From: Platycnemis pennipes
Taxonomy: Eukaryota; Arthropoda; Insecta; Odonata; Platycnemididae
DNA: 64,000 nucleotides
Direction: 5' to 3'
Assembly (NCBI GenBank): GCA_933228895.1
Contig: OW121846.1
Span: 114,609,525-114,673,524, forward strand
Shown: positions 52,700 to 64,000 of the stretch, in pieces
How the letters are laid out: the number at the start of each line of letters is the position of its first letter
Position numbering within the stretch: the stretch's first letter is position 1
The notes under the pieces: generated by a model
What the model was told of the DNA's origin: nothing
Databases searched by the model: none
Seen by the model: only the letters and a program-made list of their open reading frames with translations
Made by a program: the position numbers and the translations under genes

Positions 52700-54525
52700 T
52701 TCTGATCTGCTAAACCGGGAAAAACTGTCGCTTCTCCGGAATCATAGGCTATTTTACATGTATGTATGTATATATGAAGTGAAGCGTTAGAAAAGTTGTC
52801 ACTATGAGTCCTACACAACTCACTTTTCCAGCACCCGAATTGGTACAACTTCCTGCTGCCACATATGTAAGAGCTTAGTATATTATAAACATAGGAATGT
52901 ATTGTATTTATTTGTATTAGGCATTTTTAATTCAATAAAACAATAAAAGAAATCAAATATTAAAAAATAAGATTTTTAATTTATTTTAATGTTTATGAAA
53001 TTATTTTTAGTAGCCTCTTCAAAGAGAATTTTAATTAACATTTCAAATTCACAAAAATCACACTTTATTTATGATATTTATCAGATGAAAGAATTTTTTT
53101 AAGAAGAAAATTTACTAAAGAGAAAAAAAATTTTAAAACCACTGAAATCTTTAACAACTTGCGGAAGCCAAATTTTAAGATTAATTATAAAACTACTACA
53201 ATGAAAAACGCGTGGTTTAACAGAATAACATTAAAATTGAATTGCAAAAATAAGAGCAAGAAAACACAATGAACCATTACAGAGGTGGATAGTTTTATAT
53301 ACGCATTCTGTTTATGGGAACTTTACTGCCCTTCTAGGTTCTACTAGGTTGTTTGTGGTAACCTGTGAAAAAAGTTTACAGTAACGATATCATTTAAGGC
53401 TAGACAAAGGCCTCATGTAATATTCTACACTACATTGTAAGCGATGTCCATTTTTCTCCAACTAAACGAAACTGCGTTTAACGAATATAGCCGGGGGACG
53501 GGGAAAACATATTGTATGGATAGCTTTATCCCTGGTATTAAATGCCTCCTACAATCCACAGTCTCTATACATGGAGCTGAAATTGCAAAAGAGGCTATTC
53601 ATTCGTAGGGCCAATTATCGGAAGAGGGTACGAACGCAAGGAATAAAATACTTGAAAATATCTAGAGCATTTTGCAAGAGTTGCTACCAACGAGAATTTA
53701 TTTTCAAGAATGCTTCTGACGTCAGATTATTTAGTAGGTCCACTCTATTATCAACAAAGACTTCAAAGGGATGGCAGAAAACTGTTAGTAACCCTGCAAT
53801 CATGAGAAGTAGATAAGAACAAGACGGGAATATTGAAGAAAATGATTCTTTTTATAGCACAGAATAACTATACCCCTTGAAAGAGGATAAAAGCATGCTT
53901 CATGTACCTATTCAAATAACCATTTTTATATTAAGCTTATATATTTTAATGGTTAGGATTTAGGTCAATATAAATCAGGACTACCAAGCAAATTACGAAG
54001 TCACGCGCACTACTAGGCCACTCAGAGCCGCTATCATAGATAATGTGGTGGTCGTTTGGAATATATACTAAAATAAGTTTACCATAAGCAAGTTCTTGGG
54101 TCAACTGTGTATGGCAACACTCTTTGCGTCTTTGGATTACCTATGTCTGGCACGTAAGGCTGGATTCCGCGGCGCGATCAAGAAATCGAGTTTACTTCCG
54201 GTATTGCATGTGGGCACAGAACTCTTCAACGGATTCAACCTCCTTAAATATGGGATTATATGCCCATGTTTCAGTAAGTCAATAATTAATATAACGGAGG
54301 AATTCATCTGGCGCCGAAGCTAATAATCGAGGTCTGCTGTGAGATCATAAAATACAAGACCACAGTGATTAATATGGAAAAATGAAGCTGGAGATAAGTT
54401 GCTTTCTGGCATTTACACGCGGCGGATTTTATTATATTTCAGTTGATGTAAAGTAGCAATAAATGTATTTCAAACACAAAACAATACGATAATTCCAATA
54501 ACGATAATTGCTTACGATGACGTTT
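52700..54525. other. no gene recognised
   Basis: About 1.8 kb, very AT-rich at 52860-53280. The frame at 53571-53816 encodes a basic peptide without recognised motif. Confidence 0.35.
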
Positions 54526-54529
54526 TAAG

Positions 54530-55015
54530 GTAGGAACATGGAACGTGAGATTTCTTCGGAACTGCGTAAAATCGGATGACCTAAAATTGGAAATCCGAAG
54601 AATGGACCTCGGGCTATTACGAAACGGCGAGATGAAGTGACTCGAAGGAAGAGAGTTCTGGAGCTGAAGCTACAGGATTATACGCTCGGAATCAATGGAA
54701 ATGCTGCAGTAGGTACAACGCTCCGGAAGAGCACCGGTATGTGTGTAAAAAGATTCCTGCAGTACAATGAAAGGATAATAATGGTAATGATCGAGATCAA
54801 ACCTGTAGATTCCCTTGTGGTCCTGGTTTACTTGTCTACGACGGACTACAAAGATGAAGAAGTTGAAGACGCCTACGAAGATATCACGGAAGTTATAAAA
54901 CGTTTAAGTGAAAAAGAAAATTTAATTATTTTAGGAGATTGGAATGCGGTCGTCGGCAAAGGTCAGGTACTGGAGTTCTGCACACAGATTAAGTTTATGG
55001 TTAAACTTAATCTGT
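54530..55015 (+). pseudogene. LINE (family B) endonuclease N-terminal part
   Basis: VGTWNVRFLRN (near 54535) is the typical first motif of APE endonucleases. It is followed, with a frame change, by the open frame 54637-55017: STGMCVKRFLQYNERIIMVM, DSLVVLVYLSTTDYKDEEVE and ENLIILGDWNAVVGKG. The sequence then jumps to VLEFCTQ and ends, losing the rest of the nuclease and all RT. The segment overlaps and matches the 34.5 kb copy. The endonuclease would nick target DNA for target-primed reverse transcription; here it is truncated. Confidence 0.8.
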
Positions 55016-55129
55016 GAGCAGATAATACTAATGTGTGTAAAAAAACTAATAAATTTATTGCATATAAATTAAAAATACGTGCCTTCAAGGCTTACTATAT
55101 ATATATCATTATCATTAACATCATTCCCC

Positions 55130-55425
55130 TTCTTCTTTCCCCTCACCCCTCTTCTCCTCTCCTGAGTTTCTTTCTCCCAACCCTCGACCACTCGTCCCAG
55201 ACTCCCGTGGCGGATAGTGGATACAGAAGGATACCCTATCATCTCCTGCCCTTCTCCCACCACTTCCCCATCCCCCTCCCCACTGCCCCCGCAACCAGAA
55301 CTCGAAGGCGCGCTTACTGGGCTGTCTCATCTCAACGGCCTAGAGGACGGGTTGCTAAAAACTCGAAAATTAGTCAAAGTAAGTGTGTTTCGTCTCTTTT
55401 TTGTGTGATCCTGTCATGTCTCCGT
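55130..55425 (+). repeat. pyrimidine-rich block plus repeat shared with 61.34 kb
   Basis: A C/T-rich tract (about 55130-55290) is followed by TAGAGGACGGGTTGCTAAAA, CTCGAAAATTAGTC and AAGTAAGTGTGTTTCGTCTC. The second part aligns with 61335-61430. Family unknown. Confidence 0.5.
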
Positions 55426-55429
55426 CTAT

Positions 55430-56690
55430 CTCCAAGATATTTATAGTACCGCCGTGCAGTCTTAATTTATGTTAAACTAAATTGATTGGTCATGGCATTA
55501 GACGCATTACGCAGGGTAAAAGATCTGTAAGAAATCTATAATTAAAATTAAAGAAAAGTGCAATGGAATGGAAGGTTGTTGAGATGCAGAAATCATCGCA
55601 AAATACAGGAAATCCAAAAAATTTGAGAGGAAAAATTGAAAATACCTCATGCACCCTTAGGGTAGCAAAGTATTAATTGAGAAAGAAAATATCCATGTAA
55701 TCCAAATATAATGAATAACACGGAACAACGATACATTGACCATGAAATTGCCCTTTAACGATAAATGAATGATTATTGGTGATGTTAGCCTTGGTAAGAC
55801 TGATAAATATGGGTAAATAGACAAGAAACAAGGTCATGAGGTTATAAAGAATCGCTTCATAGTTTGTGGTAAACTTAGGCGGAAGTAATAAGGCATTTGT
55901 TGTGCATTGAAGTCATGCATTTCAAGAAAGTTAGATCATAGATTTTCGGCATGTGTGCGTCCAAAGGAGGAGGGATGAATATCGGTGATAAATTTTTTGT
56001 GGTGAAGTCAATGACGTCATTTATGCTAAATTCAAATCCGAAGGTCACAAACCACGCATATTGGAAGGAGACTTGCAGAATGAAGGTTGTAGTAGGGGTA
56101 TGAAAAGTGGTGAAATATGCGGATGAGTGAGGCAATGAGGAATAGTAACATCCAAATACCTTACTTGATAGGATGGATTATGTGGATAAGAGAGAAGAAA
56201 AAGATATGTTTTTATTCGACATGAAGAATTAAAATGGGGAGCTAATGAGTGAAATGATGTATTACAGTGAGTTACTGTAATTATTTTCGTCCATGGAGGG
56301 CATTTATGTGAACAATCCTAATCGTTGTTTTTCGGTAGAGTGCACGTGGAAAAGTTTCACATATTTTTCCAAAGATTTGCAAGAATTTAAATAAATAATA
56401 AATAAATAAATATTTTTAATTGGCTTGGGAGCATATCCTTTTGAGCATATGTAAGTACATAAACACTCAGACAGAAAAGGTACTACATTAAAAATAAATC
56501 ATAATACACTCGGTATAATGAACTTGGAAAACAAAGATAAAATCATAAAACACTCGTATAATGATAATGAACAGGTATAATGATAATGAACTGAAAAAGA
56601 AAGATTACAAATACTTATGTAAATTCATATATCAAATTTCATCAATGACAAATGAAAACAAACTTTTTTTATAAGGATTTCCAAAATTAC
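55430..56690. other. no gene recognised
   Basis: Nothing recognised. Short motifs such as TATAATGATAATGAAC are repeated near 56560. Confidence 0.35.
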
Positions 56691-56691
56691 G

Positions 56692-56843
56692 CGATAATCT
56701 CTATTTTCAACTCTCAACTTCCCAATGGTATTTTTCATCATATTTTATATAATTTTTGTGATTTTCAACAATAAAAAATTATACAATAGCTATACAGGAT
56801 AATCTCTATTTTCAACTCTCACTTCACAATAGTATTTAGTGTT
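56692..56843 (+). repeat. short direct repeat pair
   Basis: ATAATCTCTATTTTCAACTC followed by CAATGGTATTT (from about 56695) and the same 20-mer followed by CAATAGTATTT (from about 56803), about 108 bp apart. Confidence 0.7.
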
Positions 56844-56849
56844 TACAAT

Positions 56850-57235
56850 TAACAAACAACAATTTAGTGTTTTCCCCGCTATAAACTTATGATAGTTTTG
56901 TAGAGTTGTCTTTTAGCTTGTAATGAAAGACTTACTAGAAAGTAATGATTGATGTGATATACAAATGGAGCATTACTTAAAACCCGAAAAACGGACTGGT
57001 AAACTATGGTGAAAGTTCATCCTCAACATTTCCTCTTTCGGCGGTGCTGCGGGAGCGATTTGATATATAGGTATGCTTTTATCTCCAGGGGGTATTATCA
57101 TTGCTTATTTCTGTACAAAATCCATTGGTATTTAGTCATTTTGGTCCCCGTGGAGGAGCGGTGAAAGGAAAGAAAGAACATCTATTACCGGTTTCGCTTT
57201 TAAATCTGTGCAATTGGTGTTGCTGCTTCAGAGCA
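56850..57235. other. no gene recognised
   Basis: Nothing recognised. Confidence 0.3.
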
Positions 57236-57239
57236 TGCT

Positions 57240-57306
57240 TTTTAATGAGAATTTTTAATAGGAATCTTTCATTTACTGATAATTACAGTAGTAATAAGGG
57301 GATAGA
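57240..57306 (+). repeat. direct repeat, left copy
   Basis: TTTTTAATGAGAATTTTTAA, TAGGAATCTTTCATTTACT, GATAATTAC and GGGGATAGAA recur at 57868-57933. Near-identical over about 66 bp, with ~630 bp between starts. Confidence 0.75.
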
Positions 57307-57309
57307 AAT

Positions 57310-57865
57310 CCTGGAACTCCACAGTCTTCCATCATGAATGTTTACACTTGCACGAGCAAGTTATTTGCTTCACATCTCCTATTACTCCATACTTTACTCC
57401 GCATTACTCTTACCTATCGGATATATTCTCCTTTGGCTAGCATTTATCTCTTGGTTTTGTGTTTCCTCGGAGAGAACATTTTCAATCTTAAAGGGCAAGA
57501 AAGGAATAACCGAGTGAATGGAAGTTCGAGCTTCGTCCGCTAGATGGCTTTACGAGAACAAGGGGACGGTTTCACTGCGCGCTGCTGCACTTCACGATCT
57601 CGAGCGCTGCGAAAGCCCTTCCGAGTAACTTGGGGCTTTCAGTTAGAAGTAGAAGTAGTTTTTAGGTTCACTAGCGGCTAAGACTATATCGCACCGTAAC
57701 ACCCAAGTTAATCCAAGACAAACATAGCATTTGGTTTTATGTGCTTTTACGGCAAAGGCCCGTCCCACAGTGAGCCGGATCGCGAGAAACCAGGCCAAAA
57801 ACCCCAAAAACTTTTTTTCTGACAATTATTGAAATGGCTTAACTAAAACATAAATGTTCAGAGAA
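57310..57865. other. segment between direct repeats, no gene recognised
   Basis: Holds a GC-richer stretch at 57540-57620 (CGCGCTGCTGCACTTCACGA). No coding or terminal-repeat structure recognised. Confidence 0.3.
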
Positions 57866-57867
57866 TA

Positions 57868-57933
57868 CTTTTTAATGAGAATTTTTAATAGGAATCTTTC
57901 ATTTACTAGATAATTACGGAGGTAATGTGGGGA
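57868..57933 (+). repeat. direct repeat, right copy
   Basis: Second copy of 57240-57306. Differs by a few substitutions and one inserted base (TTTACTAGATAA versus TTTACTGATAA). Confidence 0.75.
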
Positions 57934-57934
57934 T

Positions 57935-58635
57935 AGAATATATAGGCGAATGGAATGTCGGGACGTAATGTTTAGACAGACCCATTTGGCGGAATTACTA
58001 CTCGATAATCCATAAATATTTTAATTGTAAAACCATATTGAATGTTGCTGGAATCTGCCTTAAGTTATCCCACTGAATTGTTTAATATACTTTGTGCTAT
58101 ACACTGATTAATGGAGAGTAAAGTTTTAAATAAAAGCACTCATTGTTTTAGAGCTACCTAAAGAAAACCTGCTAGATACAGAGGTGTTCACAATGTAATT
58201 TAGTGGGTTGTGATGTTGTTTATCAGGCTATCAAAACTCATATGCTGATACATGTGGTAACACGAGACATTTTATTTTCTTCGGGAGCCCCATGAAACGC
58301 CTTGCTGTGTGGTAGCGCTATTTGTTATATATCCTGAATTATATCTTCTTTACGTCTCTTACCATCCCAGTCAAAGGAAAATAAATTCTTCACAACACAA
58401 GTTCGACTTCTTTCAGCGTCTCCATCTTTATTCCAACAATCAAACTTTTTCCAAACAAAAATTAAACAACCTTAACAACGTCGAACTAAATGAATACCAT
58501 AACTTTACTTTAAACACAAAACCTTCTAAAATTAATACAACCAAGAAATAAATATTAAGTGTAATAAATCACATAAAACTAACACATAACCATAATAAAA
58601 AGTATCTGAGTGACCAGGTGCAGAAGCGAGGCGTT
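57935..58635. other. no gene recognised
   Basis: Nothing recognised. Confidence 0.3.
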
Positions 58636-58639
58636 ACAC

Positions 58640-58760
58640 CCAGCCGCCTGTCCCTTACGTCCCCTTTGCACTCCCGTTAAGAACGGGCAAATACAGTTGC
58701 TGAGTTTCTCTCCATTTTTCCTCACTACCCTTCTATGTATATCCTTGACCCACACTCCCG
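58640..58760 (+). repeat. diverged SINE-related fragment
   Basis: GTCCCCTTTGCACTCCCGTT, AAGAACGGGCAAATACAG and GAGTTTCTCTCC follow the order of the SINE body (compare GTCCCCTTGGCGCCTTTCGT, TAAGAGTAGGCTAATGC, GGTTTCTCTCC at 24.9-25.0 kb). It lacks the tRNA head. Confidence 0.5.
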
Positions 58761-58764
58761 GTCT

Positions 58765-59190
58765 GTAGCACCTGTAAGAGTGGAGCAGCCCTAAGACCAC
58801 AGTTGAAATAACGACTATGGTTGTATTGCACCCGTCAAACATAGGATCTTAATCCTAGGATAATCGCAATATCCATGCAGTGAGCGAAATTCGAAGTCGC
58901 TACTTTTAACTTATCAGGCCAGCGCGTAAATAACATGGCTATTTCGGCCAATGAGCTCTTAATTTTCCTGGAGTAAATTTCATGCTAATGACCGGAGTTA
59001 CATTCCACCTTGAGTGGCACTCAAAACAATGAGCAGGAATATAGTAACCATAAGCGTATCTTTCTCTGCATCGAGTTTGGGCCAGAGACTTTATACAGTT
59101 ACGCTGCAGCCAAATTAGTTGTAATATTAGTGGCTGCTCAACCTCAGGTGATGGGTTGAAAAAGTAGTAGCAATTACTCGGGAGAGGTGT
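58765..59190. other. no gene recognised
   Basis: Nothing recognised. Confidence 0.3.
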
Positions 59191-59195
59191 CCAAC

Positions 59196-59465
59196 AGATA
59201 AGATCATTTGCGTAATTGAGGGTAGGCGGGTAATTGGGTAGAGATAAGATATTTCTTGAAAACGAATACTTACTCGAGCCCCCTATGTTTGTATCTCGGC
59301 GTTTTGGGTGCGTGTGGAAACATCAAGCACTCCGTCCGTCGGATGGGACGTAAAACCATTGACTCCTTGGCTCCTTATGCGAAGAGCAGGCCTTTCCAGC
59401 GTTATGTTTCTCTCCGCCCTTCGCACTTACCATTTCCCATCTTTCTACACGTCTTCCTGGCCTAA
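59196..59465. repeat. two SINE fragments in opposite orientation
   Basis: The left part (about 59196-59255) has ATCATTTGCGTAATTGAGGG then TAGGCGGGTAATTGGGTA, the inverted 3' part of the SINE. The right part (about 59320-59460) has CACTCCGTCCGTCGGATGGG, GAAGAGCAGG and GTTTCTCTCCGCCCTTCGC in plus orientation. Head and tail are both missing. Confidence 0.6.
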
Positions 59466-59469
59466 GGTG

Positions 59470-61330
59470 CCTTTAATTGAGGAACAGACGAAAAATAGTG
59501 TTCTCAAGTATGATTTTTTCGGGTAAATTTCATGGAACATCGGTAGATTTTGGAGAACTTTCTACGGGTAATATGTAACTACAGTTTCCCGTTCAATTCA
59601 ATGAATTTAAGATTTATCTTTGATTTTTTAACCATCGCGATAACTAGCATGGGCAAAACTCACAGTCATTGTTACTATAAGATAAACTGAGGCGTATTGT
59701 GATGAAATGGTTACGATTTCTACTCATATGACTAGTTATAGGTTTCATATTCAAGAAGCATCAACAAGGAGTATCCACGACTTCATTTTCAAAACCATTA
59801 TTTGTTGAGAACTTTCAAAAGCATACGTATATTGCTACACCCTGGCATTTATGGACCCAAAAAAACACATCATGCTGGAAAATAAATTGTTTTCATGAAC
59901 TTAAGTTAAAAATATAAATGTCACACTCATGCCGGTAAGCATTGGCAAAATGGATAATTTCTAAAGGATTTTCGTGTTAATGTATATATTTCGGAACGTT
60001 AACTTTATGACTAAGCTTCTGGAATCTCTTTAAAGAAAAATCCATCGTGTGTTTTCATGAGTGTATAAGGCATATGCATAAAGTCATATAATTTTATTTG
60101 AGCAAGCATTTTACCGCAACCATTAATAACCAACCATCAGGTAGGTTTGATGCAACTCTGCACTTGATTCTTCTAAGGGCGAACCACTTCATATTTACGT
60201 AATTATGCGCTTTTGCAGGCTTCAAAAGTTATATATCATGCGAAGCCTTCCTTCGCTATTCTTCTTCTCCACCAATTCATTCTCACACCTATAGGTACGA
60301 TAACATAACTTTAAGTTACGCAATGCATAAATTTAAACTAATACTCATGTAACGATTTGAGTGATATGTTTATTATCCTGGAGGATGGGTGGTCAAATAA
60401 TTATACGTTTAACCAAAATTGAACCAGAATGCATAACTTCGAGTAGTAATCTAGTAATGTATAACCTCGAAAGTAATCTGTTGAAATTGAGTTCTTAAAG
60501 TATGTCAGTTCATGGTAACAAAGTAATTGCACTGTTAGGAATGGGGTGACTTCATGGACGTGGCACCAGTGCACCCACTTGACATTGAGGCCGACCGGGT
60601 AGTCGCTAGCTTACTTAGCAAAAATACTTTTCAAATGACTATTGATATAAAATCACTTATGTTTACAAAGTGTAATGGCTGAAAATCGTAACAATAAGGC
60701 ACTTGTGTTGTTGTCAATGCCATAAAAAGGAGAAAGTATGTTTAAGTAATTTTTTGCTTGTGTTAATAAGCGGAGAAATAAATGAGCACATTTTTAAAGT
60801 GACTGTTTTATATGTTGACATATCCATTTATTAGCTATCAGGCTGCCTACTCAGGCATCCATCACTTTTATTCCGACTGTAGTGGCCGTTCGTGTCAATC
60901 GGAATACCTTTATTTATGGATTTACAGCTTCTTACTAGATAGTAATTACATTCAGAGGCTTTAGATTGATTTCACTGCAATAAGGTTGCTTCCAATACAT
61001 CAAAATATAGAATAAACGGTGTTAACAACTGTTACTGCAAATGGAACAAATAATTTGTCAGACGAATTTCAACTGAAATTATGAAGCGGACTGCGACCTT
61101 CGGTTGTCGGATGTTTCGATTTCTCGGTAAAATATTAGAGAAATTGATTTTACGCTACTAATTATCTAGACACAATGTATAATATCGTACATTTAAATTA
61201 TAGGAGAGTTGAGCATAATAGATTAATTTGTAATAGATGATATGTCAATATAGTCAACTGAATATATAGATGGCGTTACTGCACAGACAGGAGCATCCGT
61301 ACGCGAAATATCTGTCGAACACCTAGGTTT
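59470..61330. other. no gene recognised
   Basis: About 1.9 kb of AT-rich DNA. No coding, RNA or repeat structure recognised. Confidence 0.4.
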
Positions 61331-61334
61331 GCTT

Positions 61335-61780
61335 GGAAGTCTCATCTCGGCAGTATAGAGGACGGGTTGAAAAAACCCGAAAATTCGCAGAAGTCAGTGT
61401 GTTACGCCTCTCTTTTTGTGTGTTCCTCTCGTCTCTCGTTATCCGGTCTGTCATGTAAGCAGGTTCTTCGGCAACTCGGTCTTGCCACTGCATTTTGTTT
61501 TCGTCGCAAATCGTTCCTTATGACAGGTGGGGTGGGTGTCGGCAGAAACGGAAGCGAAACTGGCGAATGTAGATACCGATCCTCCTCTACCAAGCGGCAG
61601 CAAGCCCCATTCGACATCGGTTGCCTCCATTCCTCTTCCCCAGGTCCCTTTCTTTTTTGCAACCATCCCCTCTCCTTCCAAATCGCCCCTCCTCCTCTAT
61701 ACGCCTTTGTGATCCCCCTCTCCCTGTGCTGTTTCTACCCCCCTCTATATCCTATTCCCCTCCAATTTCCCCTCCTATAG
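61335..61780 (+). repeat. repeat shared with 55.33 kb plus pyrimidine-rich block
   Basis: TAGAGGACGGGTTGAAAAAA, CCCGAAAATTCGC and AAGTCAGTGTGTTACGCCTC align with 55335-55405. A C/T-rich tract follows at 61620-61775. Overlapping open frames on both strands (61367-62013) look like composition effects. Family not identified. Confidence 0.5.
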
Positions 61781-61784
61781 ATCG

Positions 61785-64000
61785 GTGTTTTCTCAATGCG
61801 AAGCCAGTGAACAGTTCCCTTTCGTTCTGTCACAGCCGTACAGCCGCGCTGATGAGGAGTTGTGCAGAGCTGCTGTACCAACTCCGACGACACAGTGAAT
61901 TTGCTCCGATATCCGCCGCTGACGGATCCTCGAAGAGGTTGAGCCAGGTTTTCCTCAAAGTTAGTAGACACTCTTTCACGAGACTTTTTCTTGTTATGAT
62001 TTTCCTATTGTAACTTTACTGTATTTGAATTGTGAATTTGCGTTCTGGGATCATATTTCTTGTGCATTTTTCTCCGTTTCATTCCAATGGCGAATGATTT
62101 AGCGCCTCTCCTCTCTTCGAGAGATGACCGTTTAAGACTACCCTTTCAACCTGGGAACTATTAGTTGTTGTATCCCAGATCTGACACATTCTTCTAATAC
62201 GATAACCAAGGCAGTTTTTACTCAGCACATCATATACGTCCGCAGTTATTCTTTAAACGTATTTTTACATGAAGGCAAACCAAGTACCTCTCTATTCTTT
62301 TACCTGGATGGCCGTGTTGCAATACCCCATTAAATCTGGAAACAATTTTCGAATGGGAAAATCATAACTTCCGTCATTCGTACTTAAATGTATTTTATTG
62401 TGAATATTCGTGGTGAAAAAGTAATATCATACTTTCGTAAAACTGCAGAGGAAAAATTTTCTCCTCTTCCCTTCTTCATTATAGATGAAAGACGATCAGC
62501 TTTTCTTCGTCGTTGCCGAATGGCAAAGGTGCGAGATTCCAGCTACTGATCGGAGCCCAGGTCAAATCATACTCAAAATATGAGGGCACTTAGTGGTAGT
62601 GAGTAACGTATGTGGGATTGTTACTTACTATATTAATGAATCATTCCGTGAAATTCAAACTAAGAAGCGAAAATGATTTTTCATTGGTCTCCGTTGAAGT
62701 GTGTGGGGCGAAATTAATAGCTCCTCATGCTAATGCTATGAGATAGGAAAATGTTATAGTTCTAAGGCTAATAAATATTTTTTTATTTTTGATCACTCAG
62801 GTGGAGGCCAATCAGCTGTTGATCCTGTTAGACAGATGTCGGATGTGGTGGGCATTGAGGATGGACACTTTCAAGAACCGAAGTTACCTACCTTACGTTC
62901 TTAAATTCATTTCGAAGAAATGGTTGAAGATTATTGTGATTTAAGGATATTGAGACAGTATTGGAGAGTGATGAAATATTCGACGTAGCCCTTCCCCCGA
63001 TGACTTTTCCACCTCAGGGCAGAGGTACAGCCTCCCCTCCGGTAAACTCCTCCCGTCAACAAGGTATCAGCCATCAACCACGACTGGTCCCTCTGCAATG
63101 GGGCCGTCATCACCACGACGGACTCCCCTCCCTTAATTCCCCTCTCTCAAGCTAACCCACAGAGCGGAGAACCGCATACACCTACTCTGCCGAGTGAGCC
63201 ACGCCACCTTAGAGGATCGGCTTCATGGATGGAAAGCCTCGTGGCGTCATTTACGACCAGCTAACAGAAACCAGAAAGCAAGTAGAAATATATAATTGGT
63301 AATTTTTTTACAGCGGGAGTATGCATTGCTGGTGGCCTACACACAAGGATACACGTAAGGGGTTGCATCGTAGGTATAATATGAGTTCTCCACCTTTTAT
63401 AATTATTAATAAATATATTATTTATGAAAGACTTTCCTTCGCAGTCGTAAATATTGATAAACAATAGAATCGATTAATGTTGTCATGACTTCTGTTCGCT
63501 GTAAACAATGCGTCTGCAATCGTAGATGTAAATTTGCACTGATGAATGATATAATACTACCATATGCTATTTTAATATTGCTGTAATACTAGAATTCCAG
63601 AAATTAGCAATTTATTGCAATAGTTCATCAGTCATAAATCTGTAAAATACAAATGTACAAGTCTACTACAGCAGTCATATATAAAGTAGTATAAGTATAT
63701 ATTTTAGAGACTCCTGAATAAAACACGTAGGATATCCTTAAGAAAATTGGTAACTTTCGTTTCAAATAATCAGTTTCACTATTTATGCAGTGAGGAAAAT
63801 TAGAATATGTTCTATCATTTTTACTATCAATTATTTAATATTTCCTCTTGCCTGTTCGCAATCGTTATCAGGGATTTTGTTTCCCCAGAATAACAGTAGA
63901 CAGTTAAGTAATAGCATTTCAATGAAAAATCACGGATGTAATACGCAGGTGATTACATTATCAACTTATACTCTCGTCAATTAGAGCTTTTTGAGTAAAA
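61785..64000. other. no gene recognised
   Basis: No recognisable gene. Near 63170-63212 (minus) GTGGCTCACTCGGCAGAGTA resembles a tRNA A-box, but no B-box was seen. The last 700 bp are AT-rich. Confidence 0.35.

Noticed and set aside
55033..55446. 137-codon plus-strand frame
   Set aside because: Proline/serine-rich translation of a C/T-rich tract, with no motif.
61367..62013. Overlapping frames of 130-137 codons on both strands
   Set aside because: They lie in a pyrimidine-rich tract where stops are scarce, and no motif is seen.
1..64000. CRISPR arrays, bacterial operons, riboswitches
   Set aside because: No regularly spaced direct repeats with unique spacers, no ribosome-binding-site organisation and no gene clusters. 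The sequence is animal-like.

Overview
The window looks like nuclear DNA from an arthropod, most likely a hexapod or other pancrustacean. It is AT-rich, has no operons and no long uninterrupted host genes, and is packed with decayed animal transposable elements. These are several non-LTR retrotransposon (LINE) families, Penelope-like elements, piggyBac and hAT transposons, tRNA-headed SINEs and small inverted-repeat elements. I see no complete host gene. Two short stretches, near 13.2 kb and 29.2 kb on the minus strand, begin just after convincing 3' splice acceptors and could be exons.

The clearest landmark is a ~6.5 kb nuclear copy of mitochondrial DNA (NUMT) at about 13.8-20.3 kb. It carries, colinearly, nad4 (5' part and middle, minus), nad4L (minus), trnT, trnP, nad6, cob, trnS(UGA), nad1 (minus), trnL(UAG), rrnL, trnV and rrnS. 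This is the ancestral insect/crustacean order, with a single Leu tRNA between nad1 and rrnL. Reading uses the invertebrate mitochondrial code (TGA Trp, ATA Met, AGA Ser). nad4, nad4L, nad6 and nad1 carry frameshifts or stops, while cob (cytochrome b) is open over its whole length.

Layout. 0-6.1 kb: tRNA-like fragment, a SINE, LINE fragments and two Penelope pieces joined head to head. 7-8.2 kb: truncated piggyBac transposase. 9.2-12.5 kb: LINE tail, small inverted-repeat element, a hairpin repeat and the longest LINE copy. 13.8-20.3 kb: NUMT. 21.1-23.15 kb: hAT-type element with terminal repeats and an 8-bp target duplication. 24.8-25.2 kb: SINE with a perfect 12-bp target duplication. 25.5-28 kb: palindrome pair, then long inverted repeats around a LINE 3' end. 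30.3 kb: hairpin resembling a Penelope terminus. 34.4-37.8 kb: rearranged LINE and a hAT remnant. 38 kb: inverted-repeat element. 40.3-41.4 kb: well-preserved LINE reverse transcriptase. 43-46.4 kb: RT and hAT fragments and a piggyBac transposase broken by one apparent frameshift. 47.4 kb: second palindrome pair. 48.5 kb: SINE. 50.2-52 kb: Penelope element with RT and GIY-YIG endonuclease. 52-55 kb: two more LINE fragments. 55-64 kb: low-density sequence with SINE fragments and short duplications.

The pieces do not form a pathway; they record serial insertion. The most informative signals are: repeated structural motifs shared between distant loci (44-bp-spaced palindromes, a LINE 3' hairpin with an apparent compensatory change), insertions with recognisable target duplications, and the NUMT with one intact gene among broken ones. 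All family assignments come from reading motifs by eye; no database search was run.
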